This document shows positions 26,656 through 34,359 of a stretch of 64,000 bases of DNA, piece by piece. Each line of letters begins with the position of its first letter. Position 1 is the stretch's first letter. Below the pieces are notes generated by a model, which worked only from the letters and a program-made list of their open reading frames with translations, was not told where the DNA came from and made no database searches. Origin of the DNA: Haploplasma axanthum. GTDB taxonomy: Bacteria; Bacillota_I; Bacilli_A; Acholeplasmatales; Acholeplasmataceae. The stretch spans positions 1,736,001-1,800,000 of the forward strand of contig NZ_LR215048.1 of the NCBI RefSeq assembly GCF_900660745.1, written 5' to 3'. The position numbers and the translations under genes were made by a program.

Positions 26656-27414
26656 TTATGATAGTTTACTTGCTAAAAGCCTTGCTACTAAAAAATAATT
26701 TACTCTGGAATCAATATCCAAGGAACCAAGAATTCTCTTATCCCAATTTGATGAATCAAGATTATCAGCAGCATATACGAAAGGATAAAAATTAACACCT
26801 CTTAATTTTGCAAATGCAGCAACTGCACTTATTTCCATTTCTACAACAATACACCCTTGTTTTTTTCTTTCCAAAAAGATTTCCATTGTTTCTCTATAAA
26901 AAGCATCCGTTGTCCATGTGTATCCTTTAACATAACTAATACCCGCAGCAGCGAAAATATTAGATATTTTATCATGTTCATATATATCAACAAAATCACT
27001 TGCTGGCATATAATGATAACTTGTTCCTTCATCACGATATGCTTTTGTCGGAATAACAATTTTTCCTGAAGTTATCGCTTTATCTAAAACACCACAAGCT
27101 CCATATAAGACAACATTTTTAATATCAAATGTATATACTATTTCTTCTAAAATACCTACTGTTATAGGTGCTCCTATTGGAGAAAAGTAAAAGATAATAT
27201 CTTCAAAACCAACTACTTCATACACTGGAAATTTACCACTTGAAGATCCTATTTCAATATTTGGTAATTCATTAATCAAGTTCATTTCAATTAATTTTGT
27301 TTTTACTTTTGCTTGAAATGTAATAATAATTGTTTTAAAACTTTTAGGATATTTTGTTGCCACATCACTAACCTTTAAGATTTCATTTGAATCTCTATAA
27401 CTACTTGTAATCAT
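26656..27414 (-). CDS. Nucleoside phosphorylase (PNP/UDP family)
   Basis: 252 aa. Family signatures are GKFPVYEVVGFEDIIFYFSP, NVVLYGACGVLDKAI (phosphate and ribose region) and CIVVEMEISAVAAFAKLRGV (the ME motif binding ribose). It cleaves a nucleoside with phosphate to base and ribose-1-phosphate. Uridine versus purine preference cannot be assigned; the sequence looks closest to uridine-phosphorylase-like enzymes. SD CGGAGGATAA before the ATG. Confidence 0.85.
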   Translation of the reverse strand: MITSSYRDSNEILKVSDVATKYPKSFKTIIITFQAKVKTKLIEMNLINELPNIEIGSSSGKFPVYEVVGFEDIIFYFSPIGAPITVGILEEIVYTFDIKNVVLYGACGVLDKAITSGKIVIPTKAYRDEGTSYHYMPASDFVDIYEHDKISNIFAAAGISYVKGYTWTTDAFYRETMEIFLERKKQGCIVVEMEISAVAAFAKLRGVNFYPFVYAADNLDSSNWDKRILGSLDIDSRVNYFLVARLLASKLS

Positions 27415-27466
27415 ACTTATCCTCCGAAAATATATTATGTAATTCTAACACATCATCTTTTTATTG

Positions 27467-27925
27467 TCAATTTTGTTTTTCTAAGTTATTATTAATTCTA
27501 TTTAAATAAGGAATAAGCTTATTTAAATCATTTTTTTGATTTTTTATATTTAATTCAAAAACTATTTTCACTCCTTCATTATTAATGAAATTTAATTTAT
27601 AATCATTGCCTATTGTTACTTTTTTAATGTTAACACTTATTAGATCATTATATTTAATCATAATCGGCTTTTCAGCAACTTTTATTCCATTTCTTCTAAT
27701 TCTTTGCAATTTTAACCCTTTATTAGAAATAATAACCATATATTTCTTTTTACCAAAAACATTTAGAATGCCTTTTAGTTGTATCCAAAAATTTGTAAAA
27801 ATAAATATAGATGCTTTTGAAACTAATTTAGTATTAATAACATCTAATTCACCATATAATAATCCATCAAATAACTCATTGTTGTTACTCTTGTATGTGT
27901 CTTTAATTTTGTCTATTCTTGACAT
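27467..27925 (-). CDS. Hypothetical protein, possible PH-like domain
   Basis: 152-aa soluble protein with alternating strands (YMVIISNKGLKLQRIRRN, MIKYNDLISVNIKKVTIG, YKLNFINNEGVKIVFEL) and a C-terminal helix. This arrangement resembles bacterial PH-domain proteins, but no specific motif confirms it. It overlaps the XRE regulator gene by 23 bp and has SD AAAGGAGA inside it, so the two are co-expressed. Confidence 0.6.
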   Translation of the reverse strand: MSRIDKIKDTYKSNNNELFDGLLYGELDVINTKLVSKASIFIFTNFWIQLKGILNVFGKKKYMVIISNKGLKLQRIRRNGIKVAEKPIMIKYNDLISVNIKKVTIGNDYKLNFINNEGVKIVFELNIKNQKNDLNKLIPYLNRINNNLEKQN

Positions 27926-28574
27926 ATCTGATAATCTCCTTTACTCTTGTTGCTACTATTATAATTGTTATGATTAATGCAATAACACTCCCTAATATTG
28001 TTAATCGTTCAATCATATTCTTTGGGGCGAAAACATATGTACAAACTTTTAAAAAACTAATAAATCCAAAAACAATATTACCCGCAATAATATTTTTATT
28101 TACATCATAATAAATAAAATAATAATCTGTTAAAGATTTTTTTCTATTATGATAAGCATTTGTATAATAATTCAAAATTTTCATAATTATAAAAAATCCA
28201 AAGTTTAAAACTAATATACCTAATGATATATTCCTTAGTAAATTATTAAGTATTGTGGGTATATCAGATAAAACAAATACTATAATAAATACTAAATCAA
28301 TTATTAAACTGCATCCCAAATACTTTTTCTTATCTTCATTAAATTTACTAATCAATACTTTTGAATCACCTGTTGATTTAAGTAATTCATCAATTGTAAT
28401 ATTAAGAAGCTTTGAAATACTATCAAGCATATAAATCTCTGGTAAACCTCTTTTTGTTTCCCATTTAGATATTGTTTTTCTTGATACATATAAGATATTT
28501 GCTAATTCCTCTTGTGTAAGATTATTTGTTTTCCTATATTCTTTTAATCTCTCTGCAAACAATTCAGTATTCAT
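27903..28574 (-). CDS. XRE-family regulator with membrane-spanning C-terminus
   Basis: The N-terminal HTH_3 domain (residues 5-60: RLKEYRKTNNLTQEELANIL, YVSRKTISKWETKRGLPEIY) is followed by about four hydrophobic segments (SLIIDLVFIIVFVLSDI, LGILVLNFGFFIIMKIL, IIAGNIVFGFISFL, ILGSVIALIITIIIVAT). Such membrane-tethered XRE proteins are thought to link a signal at the membrane to DNA binding. SD AAGGAGG precedes the ATG. A promoter-like TTGACA-18-TAAACT lies just upstream on the minus strand. It adjoins the IS91-like element. Confidence 0.8.
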   Translation of the reverse strand: MNTELFAERLKEYRKTNNLTQEELANILYVSRKTISKWETKRGLPEIYMLDSISKLLNITIDELLKSTGDSKVLISKFNEDKKKYLGCSLIIDLVFIIVFVLSDIPTILNNLLRNISLGILVLNFGFFIIMKILNYYTNAYHNRKKSLTDYYFIYYDVNKNIIAGNIVFGFISFLKVCTYVFAPKNMIERLTILGSVIALIITIIIVATRVKEIIRYVKNRQN

Positions 28575-28741
28575 ATAATCATCCTCCTTGATTTAAGTTT
28601 AAATTAATTCATTCCTTAATGTCAATAAATTTTTGGCTACTTAACGTAGCATACATATTAATATCAATTTTATGACGTCTAGAACAAAAGCGAAAATAAA
28701 TTTTCGCCTAATGTACTCTTTGAACACTTTTAATATATAAT

Positions 28742-30061
28742 ATGTATATGACAAAGACTGACTACATACTTAATACTTATACTGAAAGTTTAATGATTGC
28801 TAAATCTATAAGTAATAGAGTTTATCAAAATGAATTTAATAGACTTTTTAATTTGAAACATATTAGAGATAAATTTGATAATAAAATTACTATCAAAGAT
28901 ATCTTTTTAAATTGTTGGGATAAATTTAAATCTAATAATATAGATAAACTACGTTCTTCAGTTATTAAAAATGTCGAAGACATAATTTTCTGCAAGGACT
29001 ATCGAAAGGGATATATTGCTTTTAGCTGTAAACGTTGTGATAATTTCACTTTTACAGCTTTTTCTTGTAACTCTAGGTTTTGTTCTACTTGTGGTAAAAA
29101 ATATCGTGACTTTCGTTCAATAGAGATTCAGTCTAAACTTATTAATGTTTCTCATAGGCATTTTGTTTTTACTGTTGCTGAAGAACTACGTATTTATTTC
29201 TTTAAATATCGTGATATGCAAAACTTACTTTTTGATGCTGTTAATGATACTCTTACTAATACTTCTATCACTTCTAAAAAAGAAATTGCTAATAACTATA
29301 AATTAGGTTTTGTTTCTTTCTTACATACTTTTGGTAGAGATTTAAAACCTAATCCACATATTCATGCTTTAGTTGCTGAGGCCAAAGTTAGTTCTTCTGG
29401 TAATGTGAAAAAATATCATTATTTTCATTTTGAACAGTTAAGAAAATATTTTATGTTCTCTTTATTAAACCTAATGTCTAACTACTTAAATGAATCTCAT
29501 CCTAGCGAACTAAAAGCTTTCAACATTCTAAAATACTATTTAATTAAGACTTACTCTAAAGGGTTTTATATCTATGCTCCTCCTAATAACTCTAAACTTA
29601 CTACCATTAAAGATATTGCTAATTACATTGCTAGATATGGCTCTCATCCTGCTATTAGTGAATCTAGGATTGTTTCTATTGATTATGCTAGTAACACTAT
29701 TACCTGGAAGTTTAATCCTCATGAAGATGATGGTCTAACTAGTGATGATCCTAATTATCAAGGTACTAAGTTTATTACCGAATCTATTGATGCTTTTATC
29801 ATCAAACTTATCAGACATATTCCTGATAAGCATTTTCATCTTATTAGATATTTTGGTTTTTATGCTAATAAATCTAAAACTATTCCTAAAATACCCAAAA
29901 TATTATGGATTAATAGAATTCGTATGTTAAAATCTATGTTGAAATATACTGTATTACTTTATAATACTTTTAAGTTCGATCCACACATTTGTAAGTGTGG
30001 ATCCAAAATGACTTTTGATTATTCATTGTCTTATTTCCCTATGAAAGGTTGTGTTTTTTAG
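28742..30061 (+). CDS. IS91-family transposase (zinc-binding + HUH)
   Basis: 439 aa. The N-terminal zinc-binding region has CKRCDNFTFTAFSCNSRFCS and CGKKYRDFRS. The HUH metal-binding motif lies in LKPNPHIHALVAEAK, and the catalytic tyrosine helix is probably ANYIARYGSHPA. A second Cys pair is near the C-terminus (HICKCGSKM). The order is that of IS91/IS801/IS1294 transposases, which move by single-strand rolling circle. The start is not certain, as no good SD precedes the first ATG at 28742. Confidence 0.85.
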   Translation: MYMTKTDYILNTYTESLMIAKSISNRVYQNEFNRLFNLKHIRDKFDNKITIKDIFLNCWDKFKSNNIDKLRSSVIKNVEDIIFCKDYRKGYIAFSCKRCDNFTFTAFSCNSRFCSTCGKKYRDFRSIEIQSKLINVSHRHFVFTVAEELRIYFFKYRDMQNLLFDAVNDTLTNTSITSKKEIANNYKLGFVSFLHTFGRDLKPNPHIHALVAEAKVSSSGNVKKYHYFHFEQLRKYFMFSLLNLMSNYLNESHPSELKAFNILKYYLIKTYSKGFYIYAPPNNSKLTTIKDIANYIARYGSHPAISESRIVSIDYASNTITWKFNPHEDDGLTSDDPNYQGTKFITESIDAFIIKLIRHIPDKHFHLIRYFGFYANKSKTIPKIPKILWINRIRMLKSMLKYTVLLYNTFKFDPHICKCGSKMTFDYSLSYFPMKGCVF

Positions 30062-30387
30062 TGCCTAAATATTATTCTATTAAAAAGTTTGAAATTAGTG
30101 ATGATAATCTCAAATCAAAATATCAAGATTATTTACGCGAAGTGTTATTAGGTAATCTTCCTGCTCCTGCTTTGTCTTATGAAAAGTTCATTGATTTTGA
30201 ACCTATGTTTGAAGAGGTTATCATGAAATGTCTTGAATGTAAGTTCCAAGAAACTATTGAACATTCTCATATGTTATTTTCTATGTCTATAACTGGTACT
30301 CCTTTTCCTATTGAAACATGTCCTGTTTGTGGTATGACTGCTTTTATGCCTCTTGATATTTATCGCAAAATTAAAGGCTATAAGTAA
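30061..30387 (+). CDS. Second protein of the IS91-like element (Cys-rich, 108 aa)
   Basis: The gene starts with a GTG sharing its G with the TAG of the transposase gene (TAGTG), so translation is probably coupled. The product has two Cys pairs, MKCLECKFQE and ETCPVCGMTAFMP, suggesting a zinc-binding protein. Codon use (many ATTs, CCTs) matches the transposase and not the neighbours, so it belongs to the element. Not recognised from other IS91 elements; role unknown. Confidence 0.6.
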   Translation: MPKYYSIKKFEISDDNLKSKYQDYLREVLLGNLPAPALSYEKFIDFEPMFEEVIMKCLECKFQETIEHSHMLFSMSITGTPFPIETCPVCGMTAFMPLDIYRKIKGYK

Positions 30388-30410
30388 TAAATTATTTTAG
30401 TACTTTATTG

Positions 30411-30430
30411 AACCTTGTTTAAGGTTTTTT
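30411..30430 (+). terminator. Terminator / 3' hairpin of the IS91-like element
   Basis: AACCTT-GTTT-AAGGTT followed by TTTT. It may double as the subterminal hairpin of the element end. Confidence 0.6.
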
Positions 30431-30498
30431 TCTGTTTATATTTATGTTTTTTTTAACTAACCCTGTTTTTGAATGATAAAATAGAATTTACTATATAA

Positions 30499-30543
30499 CA
30501 AAAAAATCCAATGAAAGATACTGTAATAATCTTCCATTGGATA
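30499..30543 (-). terminator. Terminator of the MccF/LdcA-like gene
   Basis: Stem ATCCAATG(a)AAGAT / ATCTTCCATTGGAT; TTTTTTT follows on the minus strand. Confidence 0.85.
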
Positions 30544-30566
30544 TCAAGTTTTTTATACTCACTATA

Positions 30567-31637
30567 TTATTTTTCAAACATAGTTTCATTTATAAATATT
30601 TTTTTATCTTTAAAATCTATCTTCATTTTTATTCCATATGGGATTATTGTTTTTGGATGAGCATGTCCAAAATTTAAGTTAAAAACAATTGGAACCATAT
30701 ACTCACTTGTTATATCCAAAATAATATCTTTATATTCATTGTAATAAACTTCATCTTGTGGTTTACCTACTATAACTGCTGAAACATTTTTAAAAATATC
30801 CTTCTTTTTTAATTCATTAAGCATTTCTCGATAGTGTTTTGGATTATGTTTTTCCTCACTAGTTTCTAGAAATAATATTTTATTCTTCCAATCACTTGGA
30901 AAAAGACTATATCTTTCAATAATTTCTTTTTCTTCTTTATATCTTTCACTCACAATAGCATCATATAAACTTTCCAAGCATCCACCTAACAATATACCTT
31001 CAACACTATTTTTTCCTCTAAAAAATTCGAATCCACGTTTTTCAGCATGTGATATTCTACTAGTTCCTAAAACTAAATTCGAAAAGTCACTTCTTTCTTC
31101 GTACCATAGACTACTAGATTTAATTTCATTTTGTTGTTCATTAACAAAGAATCTCATAAAACTTTCTTTAGTATATGGTAACATTTCACTGTCTAATTCT
31201 GCTAAATCAACTAAAAAATTTGGTCCATAATAACTAACCATTCCAAGTTTATAAAACATTAAATGATTTATTGTTGTATCTGAATATCCAGTAAAAACTT
31301 TAGGATTTGATTTTACTTTTTCGATAAAGCTTTTATCTTCCATTAAGTATGGTAAAGTTCTAAAAGTATCATCCCCACCAATTACGCATATAATACCTTT
31401 TATTTCATCATTAAAAAATGCATCTTTTAAATCCTGTGCTCTATCTTGAGGATTATTTTTAATGTGTTCTAATCCTTTTAATGAATTAGGCATAAATACA
31501 GGAATAAGTCCAAAACTTTTTAATCTTTCAATTCCTAGATTAAGTTGATGACTTGTAAACTTTTCTCCAAGAATTCCACTAGATAAACTCACAATAGCAA
31601 CTTTATCACCTTTATTTAATTTTTTAGGTTTTATCAT
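30567..31637 (-). CDS. S66 serine peptidase (LD-carboxypeptidase / MccF type)
   Basis: 356 aa from the ATG at 31637. It has the S66 pattern: GDKVAIVSLSSGILGEKF, IICVIGGDDTFRTLPYL, nucleophile Ser in VFTGYSDTTINHLMF, Glu in LLGGCLESLYDAI and His in FNLNFGHAHPKTIIPYGIK. The family includes murein LD-carboxypeptidases and MccF, which cleaves microcin C. In a wall-poor or wall-less lineage an MccF-like detoxifying role is plausible. The upstream ATG at 31655 has no clear SD. Confidence 0.85.
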   Translation of the reverse strand: MIKPKKLNKGDKVAIVSLSSGILGEKFTSHQLNLGIERLKSFGLIPVFMPNSLKGLEHIKNNPQDRAQDLKDAFFNDEIKGIICVIGGDDTFRTLPYLMEDKSFIEKVKSNPKVFTGYSDTTINHLMFYKLGMVSYYGPNFLVDLAELDSEMLPYTKESFMRFFVNEQQNEIKSSSLWYEERSDFSNLVLGTSRISHAEKRGFEFFRGKNSVEGILLGGCLESLYDAIVSERYKEEKEIIERYSLFPSDWKNKILFLETSEEKHNPKHYREMLNELKKKDIFKNVSAVIVGKPQDEVYYNEYKDIILDITSEYMVPIVFNLNFGHAHPKTIIPYGIKMKIDFKDKKIFINETMFEK

Positions 31638-31679
31638 ATAATTCACGCTTTCCAAAGATTAAAATATAGATTTATAATC

Positions 31680-32600
31680 TTATTCTCCTTCAATTTCATA
31701 TACATATCCATTTTTGCCTTGATTTTTAGCCTTATAAAGCAATTTATCAGCTTTATCAACTAAATTTTTACGTTGAAGTGCTCTTACTACACCAATTGAA
31801 ATAGTTACTTTAATCTCTTCATCACTAAATATTTTTTTCATTATTTCATCTAATATTTTTTGAAGTAATTCTTTAATCCTTATTTCATCCATAAAAATTA
31901 ATCCTAAAAACTCATCTCCACCTATTCTATAGAAATGATTATATTCAGTTTCATATTTTTTCAATACACTTGCCAATTCAATTAAAACTTGATCACCAAT
32001 TTTATGACCGTATGTATCATTTATTTTCTTAAGATTATCAACATCTAAATAAATGACATGAAGATTTTCATTTGTATATCTTATATTATAATGATAATCA
32101 AAAGTATATTTATTATATAAGCCTGTTAGAGGATCAATATGTGAGTTATACCATGCAATTTCTTCATTTGACATACTTTTACTAATTTCAGAAAAAACAC
32201 AATAATTTATTTTAGAATTTTTAGATACTGGTCTTTGATATGCATTTATCCAATATCTTTTATTGTTAACTAAAATTGGAAAAACAATTTTATGTGCTTT
32301 ATTATTTTCTAAAAAGAAATCTTTTAATTGTTTAAATGCCTCTTTTTTCCCTAAGACTCTTGCATAATCATTATTAAAATCAAAATAATTTAAAAGCTCA
32401 CTCAACATTATTTTATTCTTATTTTCAAGTCCTAATATTTCTAAATTTCCCAACATTACAGTAAATTCAATATCATCTTCAACATTAATAGAAAAAAGGA
32501 AAACGCGTTCTTTACTATCTAATATTAAGTCATCTAGAATATTCAAACCAAACTCATTCTTTAATCTCTCTTGTGCTTTTAAAAAGTATTCATTTTTCAT
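31680..32600 (-). CDS. GGDEF-domain protein (diguanylate cyclase)
   Basis: About 306 aa. The N-terminal half (1-145) looks like a PAS-type sensor (KIVFPILVNNKRYWINAYQR). The C-terminal GGDEF domain runs from DPLTGLYNKYTFDYHYNIR to KADKLLYKAKNQGKNGYVYE, with the active loop FYRIGGDEFLGL intact, so c-di-GMP synthesis is likely. No inhibitory RxxD precedes the loop. There is no membrane segment. I prefer ATG 32600 over 32612 because MKNEYF begins the conserved helix. Confidence 0.85.
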   Translation of the reverse strand: MKNEYFLKAQERLKNEFGLNILDDLILDSKERVFLFSINVEDDIEFTVMLGNLEILGLENKNKIMLSELLNYFDFNNDYARVLGKKEAFKQLKDFFLENNKAHKIVFPILVNNKRYWINAYQRPVSKNSKINYCVFSEISKSMSNEEIAWYNSHIDPLTGLYNKYTFDYHYNIRYTNENLHVIYLDVDNLKKINDTYGHKIGDQVLIELASVLKKYETEYNHFYRIGGDEFLGLIFMDEIRIKELLQKILDEIMKKIFSDEEIKVTISIGVVRALQRKNLVDKADKLLYKAKNQGKNGYVYEIEGE

Positions 32601-32717
32601 CACTAACACCACCTACTTGAGTTTATCTATATTATACTATTTTTCGTACAAATAAAACTATTATGATTAATATGTTTTATTTTATCATTTTTTTCATATT
32701 TATAAACAAAGAAAAAT

Positions 32718-32743
32718 ACTTTGGATTTTTAATAATCCAAAGT
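32718..32743 (-). terminator. Terminator of the HAD hydrolase gene
   Basis: Stem ACTTTGGAT / ATCCAAAGT, followed by ATTTTTC on the minus strand. Confidence 0.8.
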
Positions 32744-32870
32744 ACACAATCAATATTAACTATTTATTTTATTCTACCATTTAAACTATAATCAAATTTT
32801 GAGTTTCAACAAATCTTTTTTATACTAGAAGAGTATATCATCTGTTTAGAAATTTTCGATATTCTTATAT

Positions 32871-33593
32871 TTACTTAAGATTACTTAAAACATCGGAAAC
32901 AGAATTTGTTTGATTTTTTGCAAATGAGATTGCATCAACAACACCACTTTTAATCCCATAACTATCATATCTTTTAAACATAGGAATATCATTATAATCA
33001 TCACCAATAACATGGATACCCCCATTAAATCCTATTAGTTTTGTCAATCTATCCACACCATGTCCTTTATGAATCCCTGACATTCCAATTGCAACATACT
33101 GATTATTTGGATATGCAGTAATTCCATCATCCCCTAGTTCAGCATTAATCTGCGCCGCTAGTTTAAATGCACTTTCAGGATTATATGTGTCAACATAGTA
33201 TCCTCTAACTTGATTAACATCAACATCTAACTTATTAATATTTTGCTCACCAATTATTCTTGCTTGATCAATACCATTAGAAAGCATATATTCTTTAACA
33301 TTGTGCTTACTTAAAATATCTTGAATAAGATGAACTGTCCTAGAATCAAGTTCATGTGAATACATTACTTCAATTTTTTGATTGGTTGCTATTGCACCAT
33401 TTACACCAATAATATAATCAAAAGGTACTTGGTATTTTTTTAATTCCGTAAGAACTGAATTAATTGGTCTTCCAGTACAAATTGAAAATATATTCCCATT
33501 TTTTCTAAACTCTTTAATTGCTTCAATATCACTTTTTTTAACTTCATTATTTATTAATAATGTACCATCAAAATCACTTGCAACAAAATGCAT
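32871..33593 (-). CDS. HAD-superfamily phosphatase, Cof type
   Basis: 240 aa. Motif I ASDFDGTLLINNE, motif II ICTGRP, Lys region GIHKGHGVDRL and motif IV VIGDDYNDIPMF are all present with a C2 cap, as in Cof/YidA sugar-phosphate phosphatases. The substrate is unknown. SD AGGAGG with 7-bp spacing supports the start. Confidence 0.88.
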   Translation of the reverse strand: MHFVASDFDGTLLINNEVKKSDIEAIKEFRKNGNIFSICTGRPINSVLTELKKYQVPFDYIIGVNGAIATNQKIEVMYSHELDSRTVHLIQDILSKHNVKEYMLSNGIDQARIIGEQNINKLDVDVNQVRGYYVDTYNPESAFKLAAQINAELGDDGITAYPNNQYVAIGMSGIHKGHGVDRLTKLIGFNGGIHVIGDDYNDIPMFKRYDSYGIKSGVVDAISFAKNQTNSVSDVLSNLK

Positions 33594-33794
33594 AAAAATA
33601 CCTCCTAAAATAAAGCTATTAACTTTATGCTTTAATTTATAATAACATTTAACTTATATAGTTTCAATATTTAGTATCTTTATAACCAATATATCCATCG
33701 TTATATTCAATTAATTTACAATATGCTATTTATTATTTGATAAATATTTGTTTTTTATGTAAAATCATATATATAAAAGAAAAAGGAGATTCAT

Positions 33795-34316
33795 ATGGCT
33801 TATATTAATGATAAAAATCCAACTGTTACACTAACAGTTAAAGACTTTGGTGACATTAAAATTCAATTGTTTCCAGAAGTCGCACCAAACACAGTAGCAA
33901 ACTTTATATCTTACGTTAAAGATAATTATTACAATGGATTAATCTTCCATAGAATTATTAAAGGATTTATGATTCAAGGTGGTTGGGGTGCATCTAAGAA
34001 TGATCCAATAAAGGGTGAATTTAATCAAAACGGATTTAAAAATCCATTATTACATACACGCGGTGTAATATCGATGGCGAGAACCCAAAATCCAAATTCT
34101 GCAACTTCTCAATTTTTTATTATGCATAAAGATAGTCCTCATCTTGATGGAGGTTATGCTGGTTTTGGACAAGTTATTGAAGGGATTGATGTTGTTGATA
34201 AAATCGCATCAGTAAGAACAGATTTTCAAGATAAACCATTAGATGATGTGATTATCGAATCGATCAATCTAGATTTAAAAGATTATAAAGAAATCCCTGT
34301 AGAATATATTAAATAA
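33795..34316 (+). CDS. Cyclophilin-type peptidyl-prolyl isomerase
   Basis: 173-aa cytoplasmic cyclophilin: VANFISYVKDNYYNGLIFHR, IKGFMIQGG, GVISMARTQNPNSATSQFF and DGGYAGFGQVIEGIDVVDKI cover the catalytic Arg, Phe, Gln and loops of the family. There is no signal peptide. SD AAGGAG precedes the ATG. It has its own terminator. Confidence 0.95.
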   Translation: MAYINDKNPTVTLTVKDFGDIKIQLFPEVAPNTVANFISYVKDNYYNGLIFHRIIKGFMIQGGWGASKNDPIKGEFNQNGFKNPLLHTRGVISMARTQNPNSATSQFFIMHKDSPHLDGGYAGFGQVIEGIDVVDKIASVRTDFQDKPLDDVIIESINLDLKDYKEIPVEYIK

Positions 34317-34327
34317 GTATAAAGACA

Positions 34328-34359
34328 AAGGTAATCCTAGCGGACTACCTTATTTTTTT
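34328..34359 (+). terminator. Cyclophilin terminator
   Basis: Stem AAGGTA-TCC / GGA-TACCTT followed by a run of seven T. Confidence 0.8.

Larger units (their letters stand above)
28636..30430 (+). mobile_element. IS91-like element
   Basis: The boundaries are approximate and are marked by the outermost hairpins: GCTAC-TTAAC-GTAGC at 28636-28650 and AACCTT-GTTT-AAGGTT at 30411-30426. An inner hairpin GCGAAAAT/ATTTTCGC lies at 28690-28707. It contains a Y-type transposase and a second small gene. IS91 elements have no inverted terminal repeats or target duplication, and none is seen. Confidence 0.6.

Noticed and set aside
30567-31637. Evidence for a normal peptidoglycan wall from an LD-carboxypeptidase-like gene
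   Set aside because: The S66 family also contains MccF-type detoxifying peptidases, and no other wall-synthesis gene is in the window.
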